Shown here: positions 54,541 to 64,000 of the stretch, piece by piece
How positions within the stretch are numbered: position 1 is the first letter of the stretch
Layout: each line of letters begins with the position of its first letter
NCBI RefSeq assembly: GCF_009363055.1
Contig: NZ_CP045292.1
Span: 372,001 to 436,000, forward strand
DNA: 64,000 bases
Source: Flavobacterium haoranii
Lineage (GTDB): Bacteria; Bacteroidota; Bacteroidia; Flavobacteriales; Flavobacteriaceae
Direction: 5' to 3'
Notes under the pieces: model-generated
Database searches by the model: none
Told to the model about the DNA's origin: nothing
The model's input: the letters and a program-made list of their open reading frames with translations, nothing else
Position numbers and translations under genes: made by a program

Positions 54541-55344
54541 GTGAAACAAAAATTTATCGACCAAATAGGAAATCAACACACTTTTGATACTGTTCCAAAG
54601 CGAATCGTTTCTTTAGTTCCTTCGCAAACTGAATTGTTGTTCGATTTAGGTTTAGAAGATGCTATAGTTGGTATTACCAAATTTTGCGTGCATCCATTTC
54701 ACTTTAAATCGACAAAAACTATTGTTGGAGGAACCAAAAATGTAAAATTCGATAAAATAAAAGAACTTCAACCTGACATTATTATTTGTAATAAGGAAGA
54801 AAATACAAAGGAAATTGTATCAGCATTACAACAAATTTGTCCTGTTTGGGTAACTGATATTTACACTGTTGAAGATAATAATAAAATGATTCACGACTTT
54901 GGCGAATTGTTTAATAAACGAACAAATGCAAGAAAGTGGATTGATAAAATTAACTTTGGACTACAAGATTTTCAGAATTTTATAAAAGACAAAAAAGAAA
55001 ACAAGGCTGCTTACTTTATTTGGGCAAATCCATTTATGGTGGCTGGAAACCAAACTTTTATAAACGAATTATTAAAACTGAATAAGTTTACCAATATTTA
55101 TGAAACAAAAGAAGGTCGTTATCCTGAAATTGAGTTAAAGAAAATTAGACTTGAGGGCGATCCCGATTTAGTTTTATTGTCTTCAGAACCTTATCCTTTT
55201 AAAGATGAGCATGCATTCGAGATAGGACGATTTACACATCATGCCAAGACAATTTTTGTAGATGGCGAAATGTTTAGTTGGTATGGTTCTCGATTAGTTA
55301 AAGCTTTCGAATATTTTAAAGCAATACATCACAAAATTGCATAA
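54541..55344 (+). CDS. Helical-backbone metal-receptor protein (BtuF-like), no signal peptide
   Basis: 267 residues, starting at GTG 54541. A TGA lies two codons upstream in frame, so the start cannot be further upstream. The family opening KRIVSLVPSQTELLFDLGLE is present, with later segments 'KIKELQPDIIICNKEEN' and LVLLSSEPYPFKDEH, as in periplasmic cobalamin/iron-binding proteins. Yet the chain begins MKQKFIDQIGNQHTFDTVPK with no signal peptide. It may act in the cytosol, perhaps in cobalamin handling. It follows pyrF by 24 bases. Confidence 0.8.
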   Translation: MKQKFIDQIGNQHTFDTVPKRIVSLVPSQTELLFDLGLEDAIVGITKFCVHPFHFKSTKTIVGGTKNVKFDKIKELQPDIIICNKEENTKEIVSALQQICPVWVTDIYTVEDNNKMIHDFGELFNKRTNARKWIDKINFGLQDFQNFIKDKKENKAAYFIWANPFMVAGNQTFINELLKLNKFTNIYETKEGRYPEIELKKIRLEGDPDLVLLSSEPYPFKDEHAFEIGRFTHHAKTIFVDGEMFSWYGSRLVKAFEYFKAIHHKIA

Positions 55345-55377
55345 AAAAAGCTCCGGCGACAATTCCGAAGCTGATTT
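55345..55377 (+). terminator. Weak hairpin terminator
   Basis: AGCTcCGG / CCGaAGCT imperfect stem followed by GATTTTTT. It is followed by ~160 bases with no gene; I see only a 14-codon open frame (ATG 55397) that I do not call. Confidence 0.5.
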
Positions 55378-55536
55378 TTTAACTAACCCTAACCAAATGA
55401 GAAATCATTTATTACAGTACAAATATCTGTCTAATTTTTAACAAGTTATGTTAATAAATTGTTATTTATAACTTAATGATTAGTAAAAATTTACGAAAAC
55501 GTTTTCATTGTAAAAAATTGATTACAAGAACTAAAA

Positions 55537-56244
55537 TTAATCTTGTAAAGCGAAAACTTTTTTCAATAAATCTGACGTTCTAGAAGCAAAATTATTACGA
55601 ATATCTTTCTCTTCAACAGCAATCATTTTGAAAACACCATCCATTGCTTTGTTAGTTGTGTAATCTGTTAAATCAGGATTCACTTTAGTTACAAAGGGAA
55701 CTGAGTTATATTTTGTTATAATTTGATTCCAAATTTTGTCGGCACCTACTTTAGCAAATGAGTTTTTAATAACTGGATTAAATTTTGCGTACAATGCTTT
55801 TGAAGTAGTGTTTTGTAAATAGGAAGTAGCAGCGCTATCGTTTCCAAGTAAAATATTTTTAGCATCGTTAAAAGTCATTTGTTTTACCGCATCAACAAAA
55901 ATTGGAGTAGCTTCTTTTACAGCATCTTCGGCAGCTCTATTAATTACTTTTAAACCTTCATCAGCTAATTTGCTCATTCCCAAATCACGCAAAGTTTTAT
56001 CTACTTTTTGTAATTCTTCAGGTAGTAAAATTTTTACTGCTTCATTTTTAAAGAAACCATCTGTTGCAGTTAATTTAGAAACTTGTTTGCTAATTCCATT
56101 ATTTAAAGCTTCTTTTAATCCATTTCCAATTTCAGCTTGTGTTAAACCAGTAGTTCCTTGTGGCATTTGGTCTAAAACTTGTTGCATTTCAGCGCATCCA
56201 AAAAGCGTAAAAGCGAATAAACTAATAAAGATTTTTTTTGTCAT
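55537..56244 (-). CDS. DUF4197 lipoprotein
   Basis: 235 residues from the ATG at 56244. A lipoprotein signal ends at Cys16 (LFAFTLFGC). The mature protein is helical (GNGLKEALNNGISKQVSKLT) and ends SRTSDLLKKVFALQD, matching DUF4197, a family of exported proteins without known function. It is divergent from the acyl-CoA mutase gene by ~130 bases. No operon partner. Confidence 0.88.
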   Translation of the reverse strand: MTKKIFISLFAFTLFGCAEMQQVLDQMPQGTTGLTQAEIGNGLKEALNNGISKQVSKLTATDGFFKNEAVKILLPEELQKVDKTLRDLGMSKLADEGLKVINRAAEDAVKEATPIFVDAVKQMTFNDAKNILLGNDSAATSYLQNTTSKALYAKFNPVIKNSFAKVGADKIWNQIITKYNSVPFVTKVNPDLTDYTTNKAMDGVFKMIAVEEKDIRNNFASRTSDLLKKVFALQD

Positions 56245-56376
56245 AATATTGTATTTTACTTTCAATAGTTACCAAATATAGTGCCTTTTTTACGGGAATG
56301 AAAATTAAAGAATTTGTCTAGTATAAATTTTATTAAATTCGTAAATTGCACGACCAAATTTTACAGAAAATTACAA

Positions 56377-59300
56377 ATGGAACAACAACAACCTTATATT
56401 CCTAAAAATAAAGTAAGAATTGTAACAGCAGCTTCACTTTTCGACGGACATGATGCAGCGATTAATATCATGCGTAGAATTATTCAATCTACAGGATGTG
56501 AAGTTATTCACCTAGGGCATGATAGAAGTGTAGAAGAAGTTGTAAATACCGCTATTCAAGAAGATGCAAATGCAATTGCTATGACATCGTATCAAGGAGG
56601 TCACAACGAATATTTTAAATATATGTATGATTTGCTTCAAGAAAAAGGAGCTGGACATATTAAAATATTTGGCGGCGGCGGCGGCGTAATTCTTCCTTCT
56701 GAAATAGAAGAGTTACATGCTTACGGGATTACTAAGATTTATTCGCCAGATGATGGACGTGAATTAGGTTTGCAAGGAATGATTAACGATTTGGTTCAAA
56801 AATCTGATTTCCCTGTAGGAGATCATTTGAATGGTGAAGTAAATCAATTAAAGGATAAAAATCCATTTGCAATTGCGCGTGTTATTTCAGCGGCGGAAAA
56901 TTTCCCTGAAAATGCGAAAGAAGTTTTAGATGCTATTCATGCTGAAAATAAAACGAAAAATATTCCAGTTTTAGGAATCACAGGAACGGGTGGTGCTGGT
57001 AAATCATCATTAGTAGATGAATTGGTTCGTCGATTCTTAATTGATTTTCCAGAAAAAACAATCGGTTTAATTTCTGTTGACCCTTCAAAACGTAAAACAG
57101 GAGGTGCTTTATTAGGCGATAGAATTCGTATGAACGCGATTAACAATTCTCGAGTTTATATGCGTTCATTGGCAACTCGTCAATCGAATCTTGCATTATC
57201 AAAATACGTTCAAGAAGCAATTGAAGTTTTAAAAGCTGCGAATTACGATTTAATCATTTTAGAAACTTCAGGTATTGGTCAATCTGATACTGAAATTTTA
57301 GATCATTCAGATGCTTCTTTATATGTAATGACTCCTGAATTTGGTGCAGCAACACAATTAGAGAAAATCGATATGTTAGATTTTGCGGATTTAGTAGCCC
57401 TTAATAAATTCGACAAGCGTGGTGCTTTAGATGCAATCCGTGATGTAAAAAAACAATACCAACGCAATCATAATCTTTGGGATAAAAATCCAGATGAAAT
57501 GCCTGTTTTTGGAACGATTGCTTCACAATTTAACGATCCAGGAATGAATTCGCTTTACAAAGCGATTATGGATAAGATTGTAGAAAAAACAAATGCCGAT
57601 TTAAACTCAACTTTCGAGATTACGAAAGAAATGAGTGAAAAGGTTTTTGTTATTCCACCAAATAGAACACGATATTTATCTGAAATTTCAGAAAACAATA
57701 GAAATTACGATGCAACTGCTGTAACACAAGTTGAAGTTGCTCAAAAATTATACGGAATTTTCAAAACGATTGAATCAGTAACTGGAAGTTTACCAGTAAT
57801 TACAAAATCGGGAATTGAAATCGAAAACAAAACAAAAGCAGATGAACAATTCGTTAAAATGCTTTTAGCGGAATTCGATCGTGTAAAAATGAATCTAGAT
57901 CCTTACAACTGGGAAGTAATTACAACTTGGGATGAAAAAGTAAACAAATACAAAAATCCTATCTATTCATTTAAAGTTCGCGATAAAGAAATTAAAATTC
58001 AAACGCATACAGAATCGCTTTCTCACACACAAATACCAAAAGTAGCGTTGCCAAAATACCAAGCTTGGGGCGATATTTTACGTTGGTGTTTACAAGAAAA
58101 TGTACCAGGAGAATTTCCGTTTACATCAGGATTGTATCCGTTTAAACGTGAAGGAGAGGATCCAACGCGTATGTTTGCGGGAGAAGGCGGTCCAGAACGT
58201 ACTAACAGACGTTTCCATTATGTTTCTTTAGGAATGCCGGCAAAACGTTTGTCAACTGCATTTGACTCGGTTACTTTATATGGTAATGATCCCGATTTAC
58301 GTCCGGATATTTACGGAAAAATTGGTAATGCTGGAGTTTCGATTTGTTGTTTAGACGATGCTAAGAAATTGTATTCTGGTTTCGATTTAAGTCACGCGGC
58401 TACTTCAGTTTCCATGACTATCAACGGACCAGCGCCAATGTTGCTAGGGTTCTTTATGAATGCCGCTATCGACCAAAACTGTGAAAAATACATCAAAGAA
58501 AATGGTTTAGAAGCTGAGGTTGAGAAAAAGAAAAAGGAACTTTATGACGATAAAGGGTTAACGCGACCAAGATATAATGGAGCGTTACCAGAAGGAAACG
58601 ACGGTTTAGGATTGATGCTTTTAGGATTAACAGGTGATCAAGTTTTACCTGCTGATGTTTATGCTAAAATTAAAGCAGAAACTTTAGCGCAAGTTCGTGG
58701 AACGGTTCAAGCCGATATTTTAAAAGAAGATCAAGCGCAAAATACATGTATTTTCTCAACGGAATTTGCACTGCGTTTAATGGGTGACGTTCAAGAATAT
58801 TTCATTCAAAAGAATGTGCGTAACTTCTATTCGGTTTCGATTTCAGGGTATCACATTGCCGAAGCTGGAGCCAATCCTATTACGCAATTAGCGTTTACAT
58901 TAGCAAACGGATTTACGTATGTGGAATATTATTTAAGTAGAGGAATGGATATCAATGCCTTTGGTCCAAACTTATCATTCTTCTTCTCTAATGGTATTGA
59001 TCCTGAATATGCAGTAATCGGTCGTGTAGCGAGAAGAATTTGGGCGAAAGCTTTGAAAAATAAATACGGAGCTAACGAAAGAGCACAAATGTTGAAATAT
59101 CACATTCAAACATCTGGTCGTTCGTTACATGCTCAAGAGATTGATTTCAACGATATTCGTACGACTTTACAAGCTTTATATGCAATTTACGACAACTGTA
59201 ATTCGTTGCATACTAATGCGTATGATGAAGCGATAACAACACCAACAGAAGAATCGGTTCGTAGAGCTATGGCAATTCAGTTGATTATTAATAAAGAATT

Positions 59301-59796
59301 AGGTTTAGCGAAAAACGAAAATCCAATTCAAGGTTCGTTCATTATAGAAGAATTAACCGATTTAGTGGAGGAAGCTGTATTAACTGAGTTCGATAGAATT
59401 ACCGAACGTGGCGGCGTTTTGGGTGCTATGGAAACTATGTACCAAAGAAGTAAAATTCAAGAAGAATCATTGTATTATGAAACTTTGAAACATACTGGTG
59501 AATTCCCAATTATTGGTGTAAATACATTCTTAAGTTCAAAAGGTTCGCCTACTGTAATTCCTGCGGAAGTTATTCGTGCAACGGAAGAAGAAAAACAATT
59601 CCAAATTTCAACTTTAGAGAATTTACATAAAGCAAAAGAAACGCAAGTAAAATCTCAAATTGAAAAAATTCAAGCGGCAGCTATTCAAAATGAAAATATT
59701 TTTGAGCAATTGATGGAAGCTGCTAAAGTTTGTTCACTTGGTCAAATTACTTCAGCTTTATTTGAAGTTGGTGGTCAATACAGACGTAATATGTAA
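56377..59796 (+). CDS. icmF: Fused adenosylcobalamin-dependent acyl-CoA mutase (IcmF type)
   Basis: 1139 residues from the ATG at 56377. Three parts are fused: a B12-binding domain (residues ~10-145, with [11 protein letters not shown] and the loop IFGGGGGVI), a G-protein chaperone of the MeaB type (P-loop [17 protein letters not shown] from residue 200, [15 protein letters not shown]), and an acyl-CoA mutase barrel (from ~560, [20 protein letters not shown]). IcmF interconverts isobutyryl-CoA and n-butyryl-CoA and, in some species, pivalyl- or isovaleryl-CoA. The G-protein part guards cofactor loading. It is normally named methylmalonyl-CoA mutase family, but the fused order points to IcmF. 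A terminator follows. Confidence 0.9.
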   Translation: MEQQQPYIPKNKVRIVTAASLFDGHDAAINIMRRIIQSTGCEVIHLGHDRSVEEVVNTAIQEDANAIAMTSYQGGHNEYFKYMYDLLQEKGAGHIKIFGGGGGVILPSEIEELHAYGITKIYSPDDGRELGLQGMINDLVQKSDFPVGDHLNGEVNQLKDKNPFAIARVISAAENFPENAKEVLDAIHAENKTKNIPVLGITGTGGAGKSSLVDELVRRFLIDFPEKTIGLISVDPSKRKTGGALLGDRIRMNAINNSRVYMRSLATRQSNLALSKYVQEAIEVLKAANYDLIILETSGIGQSDTEILDHSDASLYVMTPEFGAATQLEKIDMLDFADLVALNKFDKRGALDAIRDVKKQYQRNHNLWDKNPDEMPVFGTIASQFNDPGMNSLYKAIMDKIVEKTNADLNSTFEITKEMSEKVFVIPPNRTRYLSEISENNRNYDATAVTQVEVAQKLYGIFKTIESVTGSLPVITKSGIEIENKTKADEQFVKMLLAEFDRVKMNLDPYNWEVITTWDEKVNKYKNPIYSFKVRDKEIKIQTHTESLSHTQIPKVALPKYQAWGDILRWCLQENVPGEFPFTSGLYPFKREGEDPTRMFAGEGGPERTNRRFHYVSLGMPAKRLSTAFDSVTLYGNDPDLRPDIYGKIGNAGVSICCLDDAKKLYSGFDLSHAATSVSMTINGPAPMLLGFFMNAAIDQNCEKYIKENGLEAEVEKKKKELYDDKGLTRPRYNGALPEGNDGLGLMLLGLTGDQVLPADVYAKIKAETLAQVRGTVQADILKEDQAQNTCIFSTEFALRLMGDVQEYFIQKNVRNFYSVSISGYHIAEAGANPITQLAFTLANGFTYVEYYLSRGMDINAFGPNLSFFFSNGIDPEYAVIGRVARRIWAKALKNKYGANERAQMLKYHIQTSGRSLHAQEIDFNDIRTTLQALYAIYDNCNSLHTNAYDEAITTPTEESVRRAMAIQLIINKELGLAKNENPIQGSFIIEELTDLVEEAVLTEFDRITERGGVLGAMETMYQRSKIQEESLYYETLKHTGEFPIIGVNTFLSSKGSPTVIPAEVIRATEEEKQFQISTLENLHKAKETQVKSQIEKIQAAAIQNENIFEQLMEAAKVCSLGQITSALFEVGGQYRRNM

Positions 59797-59816
59797 TAAT
59801 ATTTATATAAAAATTA

Positions 59817-59845
59817 AAAGCCATTCTAAAGAATGGCTTTTTTTA
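59817..59845. terminator. Bidirectional terminator after icmF
   Basis: AAAAGCCATTC / GAATGGCTTTT stem with a 4-base loop and T tract. Confidence 0.88.
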
Positions 59846-60061
59846 TTTTTTACCTGTTAAATAGGCTCCGCCAAAAACAAGTACAGCTCCTATACCTAAA
59901 TATATAAAACCTTCTTGTTTTCCATTTTCATTTGAAACATCTAATTCTACTCCTAATGCTTTAATTTCGGCTGAATTATTATTGACTTTTTGCATTCCTA
60001 AATACCCAGTGTATAAACCAACTAGTAACAATACTGTTCCTAAAATTTTTGTAGTTTTCAT
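59843..60061 (-). CDS. DUF3185 family membrane protein
   Basis: 72 residues with two hydrophobic helices (near residues 7-23 and 51-68) and a charged loop between them (NENGKQEG). It matches DUF3185, a family of small membrane proteins of unknown function often linked to stress. Monocistronic. Confidence 0.8.
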   Translation of the reverse strand: MKTTKILGTVLLLVGLYTGYLGMQKVNNNSAEIKALGVELDVSNENGKQEGFIYLGIGAVLVFGGAYLTGKK

Positions 60062-60144
60062 AATGTGAATTTTTTATACTACAAATTTATTAGTGAATGA
60101 TTATTTACTCATTATAATATTTTCGGTATTTGTTATATAATTTT

Positions 60145-60576
60145 CTAAAGGATAGAAAGTACTTTTTCATCAGACTGTAATATTCTGAATTCATCACCAA
60201 TAGTTAAGGAGTTAATTTTTTGAAATATAGGCGCAGTTTCAGAAATCCCAATGCAAATTTTTGAATCAATTTCAAATTTAGGAATTGATATTCCTAATAA
60301 TAATATTGTTTTATCTGAAATAATTATTCGTAATAATTTTTCATTATCAATACTCTTTTCAAGTTTTGATAATTTTATTTCTTCTTCCTTTAAATGCTCT
60401 TCTAATCGAAGTTGCATTTCTTTTGCTTCAGTTTGATGTGAAAAGTCTTCAGGATCGATGGTGTCGTCTTCATCGATATCGGAAGCAACTTTATATTGTG
60501 ATACAGATTTTACAAGTGTTTTTAAGAACTCTTTTTGTTTATCAATAACGGCTTCTATAATACTTTGGCGTCTCAT
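60145..60576 (-). CDS. Gre-factor-like protein (candidate)
   Basis: 143 residues. The N-terminal ~80 residues form a coiled coil with an acidic turn (ASDIDEDDTIDPEDFSHQTE), and the C-terminal ~60 residues look like a small FKBP-type domain (ISETAPIFQKINSLTIGDEF). GreA/GreB factors have this order, with acidic residues at the coiled-coil tip placed into the RNA polymerase secondary channel. The protein is shorter than GreA (~158) and the identity is not assured. An alternative is a DksA-like secondary-channel factor. Confidence 0.5.
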   Translation of the reverse strand: MRRQSIIEAVIDKQKEFLKTLVKSVSQYKVASDIDEDDTIDPEDFSHQTEAKEMQLRLEEHLKEEEIKLSKLEKSIDNEKLLRIIISDKTILLLGISIPKFEIDSKICIGISETAPIFQKINSLTIGDEFRILQSDEKVLSIL

Positions 60577-60716
60577 AATTAAATTTTTTATAGAATGAAA
60601 TTACTCATTATAATAGAAATAAAAGATGATTATTATCAGTATTCTTTGTTTGGTTAAAAAAAATGGCACGACAATTGGTAATGGTATAATAAGTGAAATT
60701 ATAAATACTAAAGGTT

Positions 60717-61241
60717 ATGAAAAAAATTACTCTAATATTAGCTTTTATCGGGATGATATCGCTAACAAGTTGTACAGTAGAAGAGACTCATGTTGTTGAT
60801 AATGGATATGATAATGATACAATAAGTGAAGTTTGGGAATATACAAATGTGGATTTACATTCTGGAAATGGATATAGTGTATTTTTAGACTTTCCGCACA
60901 CAACGTATACTTCAGATATGATTTTAGTTTATCGATTAGCGGATTATGGTTCAGCTGGAGATGTTTGGAAATTATTACCTGAAACATATTATTTTAATGA
61001 CGGAACTGTAGACTTTGGTTACTCAAACGATTTTACAATTTATGATGCCCAAATTAATTTGTTTGGTTATGATTTAGCAGGTTTAGATAATGCTTTTAAA
61101 TTTGATCAAATTTTTAGAGTAGTTGTGATTCCAGGTTACTACGGAAACAAAATGGCTGCAGCTGTTGATTTTAGTGATTATAATGCTGTAACGACTTTTT
61201 ATAATATAAAAGAAAAAGATATTGTGAAAATTTCACAATAG
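60717..61241 (+). CDS. Lipoprotein of unknown function
   Basis: 174 residues. A lipoprotein signal ends in ISLTSC (Cys19). The mature part is rich in Tyr and Asp (VVDNGYDNDTISEVWEYTNV) and beta-strand-like, ending FYNIKEKDIVKISQ. No named domain. Monocistronic, followed by a terminator. Confidence 0.7.
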   Translation: MKKITLILAFIGMISLTSCTVEETHVVDNGYDNDTISEVWEYTNVDLHSGNGYSVFLDFPHTTYTSDMILVYRLADYGSAGDVWKLLPETYYFNDGTVDFGYSNDFTIYDAQINLFGYDLAGLDNAFKFDQIFRVVVIPGYYGNKMAAAVDFSDYNAVTTFYNIKEKDIVKISQ

Positions 61242-61260
61242 TTGGTTGGAGTTTGGTTTT

Positions 61261-61292
61261 AAAAAGGCAGTTTATTTAACTGCCTTTTTTAT
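61261..61292. terminator. Bidirectional terminator
   Basis: AAAAAGGCAGTT / AACTGCCTTTTTT stem with a short loop, between the lipoprotein gene and the convergent DUF1543 gene. Confidence 0.88.
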
Positions 61293-61846
61293 TATAGTTT
61301 ACTCATTTTTAAATATCCAATATGCAATTTATCTTCCGTACTTGTATTTAAAGAAATTTTTAATGCAAATTGCGATTTGAACTTTTTTAAGAGAATGTCT
61401 TCAATATTGTAAATTTCGTCAATATCAACTCCATATTGGTCATCGATATGAGATTCGGCTCCTTTAAAACCAAACTCTTTATAAAAAGTACTTTGCTTAG
61501 CTTTTTTTATAGCTTCACTTTTAGAAGTAGCAACAATTAATAATTTGTGATGAAACTCTTCAAACTGTCCTGGTTGGTAGCCTCCTAAATTAATGAAGAA
61601 TAATTTTAAAGGATTTTCGATGAATTCATTTCTACAAATTACTTAAATTTTATAGTCATTTACTTGTGTTACTTCTTGCCAAGCATCAATGTGCATTTGT
61701 TTTTCAGCCTCAGGCCAAAAATCATACATGTCAGTTTTAAGTTCAGAAAGGGTAGGTGCAATTCCGAAAAAAATATCGTGTTGCTCTGTTAAGCGTCCTT
61801 TTGGAGTACAACCAAGCATAATCATGTGTAATTTTTCATTTTTCAT
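61292..61846 (-). pseudogene. DUF1543 protein interrupted by one in-frame stop codon
   Basis: The single reading frame of 185 codons from ATG 61846 to TAA 61292 is open except for one TAA at 61643-61645 (codon 68). Upstream it reads MKNEKLHMIMLGCTPKGRLT...QVNDYKI, and downstream, in the same frame, LKLFFINLGGYQPGQFEEFH, SEAIKKAKQSTF, 'SHIDDQYGVDIDEIYNIEDI'. Both halves match DUF1543, whose function is unknown. A single substitution (for example GAA or AAA to TAA) explains the stop. It is either a young pseudogene or a base-calling error. Confidence 0.85.
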
Positions 61847-61896
61847 GATGTAAAAATAATAAAAATTAAATTAGACCCTATTTTTTTAGGGGTATT

Positions 61897-61927
61897 TTGT
61901 CGATTGTATTGATTTTTTATATATTTG
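61897..61927 (+). promoter_or_regulatory. Promoter of glnN
   Basis: TTG (61897-61899), a 20-base spacer, and TATATTTG (61920-61927), about 40 bases before the ATG. A small hairpin ACCCTA / TAGGGGT lies just upstream (61875-61893). Confidence 0.65.
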
Positions 61928-61966
61928 TACCGAAAAATTAAGGGTATTAATTTAAAAATTATTTTC

Positions 61967-64000
61967 ATGGCAACACTTCGCTTTCAAGCATTAGCAGAAA
62001 CTGCATCAAGAAAAACAGTTTCAGTTGAAAAATTAGACAAAAAATCAGTGATTTTTGGTAGCAATGTTTTTAACGATAAAACAATGCGACAATATTTAAC
62101 TCCAGATGCTTACAAGGCAGTAAAAAATGCAACGCAATACGGAACAAAAATAGATCGTAATGTTGCAGAATATGTTGCAATGGGAATGAAAGAGTGGGCA
62201 CTTTCTAAAGGTGTAACGCACTACACACACTGGTTTCAACCATTAACTGGAACTACAGCAGAAAAGCACGACGCTTTCTTTGAAACTTCTTTTGATGGAG
62301 GTGATCCTGTTGAGAAATTTGGTGGAAGTCAATTAGTGCAACAAGAACCAGATGCTTCTTCTTTTCCAAATGGTGGAATTAGAAATACTTTTGAAGCTCG
62401 TGGTTATACAGCATGGGATCCAACATCTCCAGCGTTTATTTATGGTACAACTTTATGTATTCCTACAATTTTCGTTTCTTATACTGGTGAAGCTTTAGAT
62501 AACAAAACACCTTTGTTAAGAGCATTAAATTCAATTGATGAGGCAGCTACTGCAGTTGCTAAATATTTTGATAAAAACGTTAAAAAAGTAACTCCAACAT
62601 TAGGTTGGGAACAAGAATATTTCTTAGTAGATAAATCATTAGCTACTGCTAGGCCAGATTTATTAGCTACAGGTAGAACTTTATTAGGGCATACTGCTGC
62701 AAAAGGACAACAGTTAGATGATCATTATTTTGGTTCTATTCCTACAAGAGTACTTAACTACATGCGTGATTTAGAAAACGAGTGTATGTTATTAGGTATT
62801 CCTGTTAAAACGCGTCACAACGAGGTGGCTCCAGGTCAATTTGAGTTAGCTCCAATTTTTGAAGAAACTAACTTAGCAGTTGACCACAATTCACTTTTAA
62901 TGGATGTAATGCAAAAAGTTGCCGAACGTCACGATTTAAAAGTATTATTGCACGAAAAACCATTCAAAGGTGTAAACGGTTCTGGAAAACACAACAACTG
63001 GTCTATGGCAACAGATACTGGAATTAATTTATTAAGTCCAGGTAAAACGCCAATGAGTAACTTACAGTTCTTAACTTTCTTTATCAATACAATTAAAGCG
63101 GTTTATACTTACGAAGAGTTAATGAGAGCTTCTATTGCATCGGCAAGTAATGATCATAGATTAGGAGCAAACGAAGCACCACCAGCAATTATTTCAGTGT
63201 TTATAGGTGACCAATTAACGAAAGTTTTAAACGAATTAGAAGGTGTTTCTAAAGGAAAATTATCTCCAGAAGAAAAAACAGATTTAAAATTAAATGTTGT
63301 TGGTAAATTACCAGACGTTTTATTAGATAATACAGATAGAAATAGAACATCTCCATTTGCATTTACAGGTAATAAATTTGAATTTAGAGCAGTGGGTTCA
63401 ACGGCTAACTGTGCTAATCCAATGACAACTTTAAATGCAATTGTTGCAAAACAATTAATGGATTTTAAAGCAGAAGTTGATGCTTTAATTGAGAAAAAAG
63501 ATTTAAAGAAAGACGAAGCTATTTTTAATGTATTAAGAGAATATATTAAACAAACAAAAGCTATTCTTTTTGAAGGAGATGGTTATAGCGATGAATGGCA
63601 AAAAGAAGCTAAAAAACGTGGTTTAAGTAATCATAAAACTACTCCAGAAGCTCTAAAAGCTAAGGTTTCTAAAAAAGCAATTGCTTTATTTGAAGAACTT
63701 GGAATTATGAACCATGTTGAGGTAGAAGCTCGTTACGAAATTGAATTAGAAGAATATGCAAAACGTATTCAAATTGAAGGTAGAGTTTTAGGTGATATCG
63801 CTCGTAATCATGTAATTCCAACAGCTATTAAATACCAAAATACATTAATTGAAAATGTAAAAGGTTTAAAAGAAATTTTTGGTAAAGACTTCGATAAATT
63901 AGCAAAAGAGCAAATGACACTTATCAAAGAAATTTCTGAGCACATTGAAGGAATTAACAGTAAAACTGAAGCTATGATTGAAGAGCGTAAAAAAGCTAAC
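61967..64000 (+). CDS. glnN: Glutamine synthetase type III (3' end beyond the window)
   Basis: The frame is open from ATG 61967 to the window end, 678 codons of a protein normally about 725 residues long. It starts MATLRFQALAETASRKTVSV, typical of GSIII. Catalytic segments include WEQEYFLVD (metal ligands), 'TRHNEVAPGQFELAPIFEE', LHEKPFKGVNGSGKHNNWSM and 'EFRAVGSTANCANPMT'. It makes glutamine from glutamate and ammonia with ATP as a dodecamer unrelated in length to GSI. GSIII is the main enzyme in many Bacteroidota. A promoter is present at 61897-61927. Confidence 0.97.
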   Translation, partial: MATLRFQALAETASRKTVSVEKLDKKSVIFGSNVFNDKTMRQYLTPDAYKAVKNATQYGTKIDRNVAEYVAMGMKEWALSKGVTHYTHWFQPLTGTTAEKHDAFFETSFDGGDPVEKFGGSQLVQQEPDASSFPNGGIRNTFEARGYTAWDPTSPAFIYGTTLCIPTIFVSYTGEALDNKTPLLRALNSIDEAATAVAKYFDKNVKKVTPTLGWEQEYFLVDKSLATARPDLLATGRTLLGHTAAKGQQLDDHYFGSIPTRVLNYMRDLENECMLLGIPVKTRHNEVAPGQFELAPIFEETNLAVDHNSLLMDVMQKVAERHDLKVLLHEKPFKGVNGSGKHNNWSMATDTGINLLSPGKTPMSNLQFLTFFINTIKAVYTYEELMRASIASASNDHRLGANEAPPAIISVFIGDQLTKVLNELEGVSKGKLSPEEKTDLKLNVVGKLPDVLLDNTDRNRTSPFAFTGNKFEFRAVGSTANCANPMTTLNAIVAKQLMDFKAEVDALIEKKDLKKDEAIFNVLREYIKQTKAILFEGDGYSDEWQKEAKKRGLSNHKTTPEALKAKVSKKAIALFEELGIMNHVEVEARYEIELEEYAKRIQIEGRVLGDIARNHVIPTAIKYQNTLIENVKGLKEIFGKDFDKLAKEQMTLIKEISEHIEGINSKTEAMIEERKKAN

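Noticed and set aside
55381..55536. 14-codon open frame starting at 55397 in the gene-free spacer
   Set aside because: No promoter, conservation or family evidence; too short to support.
56671..56688. GGC repeat in icmF as an unstable microsatellite
   Set aside because: It encodes the expected glycine-rich loop of the B12 domain, so selection on protein sequence explains it.
61643..61645. TAA in DUF1543 as recoded stop or selenocysteine
   Set aside because: TAA is not a selenocysteine codon and no recoding structure is evident.

Overview
The window is a stretch of an AT-rich Bacteroidota chromosome, most likely Flavobacterium or a close member of the Flavobacteriaceae. The 16S rRNA, the recurring promoter box TAnnTTTG, the near absence of Shine-Dalgarno sequences, a split transketolase, glutamine synthetase III, and many DUF families typical of this group all point there. 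I see no prophage, integrase, transposase or CRISPR array.

Layout. 1-2.8 kb: end of a TonB-dependent receptor, then an ECF sigma / anti-sigma pair with two DUF4252 genes. 2.8-3.1 kb: tRNA-Leu and two tRNA-Lys genes. 3.2-17.2 kb: housekeeping genes (aroK, a phosphoribosyltransferase, an S4 protein, split transketolase, tgt, an LptF/G permease, accA, dnaB), plus a 54-residue zinc-ribbon ORF. 17.3-20.6 kb: the thrS-infC-rpmI-rplT translation operon, with infC on a non-AUG start. 20.6-26.6 kb: a complete rrn operon (16S-tRNA-Ile-tRNA-Ala-23S-5S) behind three tandem promoters, flanked on both sides by copies of one conserved non-coding element that resembles the Flavo-1 RNA motif. 26.8-34 kb: an ATP-grasp/NRDE/DinB/DoxX/MsrB cluster, NUDIX and PlsC enzymes, and a TraB-like gene with a second ECF sigma factor. 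34-42 kb: NADH dehydrogenase, a MNT/HepT toxin-antitoxin pair, pepD, and a run of small genes separated by word repeats and long palindromes. 42-46 kb: siderophore receptor, PepSY protein, prfA. 46.4-53.5 kb: an envelope-stress-like cluster beside an AraC / response regulator / CHASE3 kinase module. 53.7-64 kb: pyrF, a metal-receptor protein, a fused acyl-CoA mutase (IcmF type), a Gre-like protein, and the start of glutamine synthetase III.

The least expected features are three. First, single-base lesions recur: pyrF carries two frameshifts, an AraC regulator, a TraB/GumN gene and a small membrane gene carry one each, a DUF1543 gene has one in-frame stop, and the tRNA-Leu lacks one base in its anticodon loop. 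Most sit in homopolymers, which suggests sequencing error, but they should be checked because pyrF and this tRNA are normally needed. Second, paired ncRNA candidates point outward from the rrn operon. Third, three successive gene / word-repeat / palindrome units lie at 40.2-42.3 kb. I did not find a clearly new multi-gene defence or metabolic system. This is mostly core genome.
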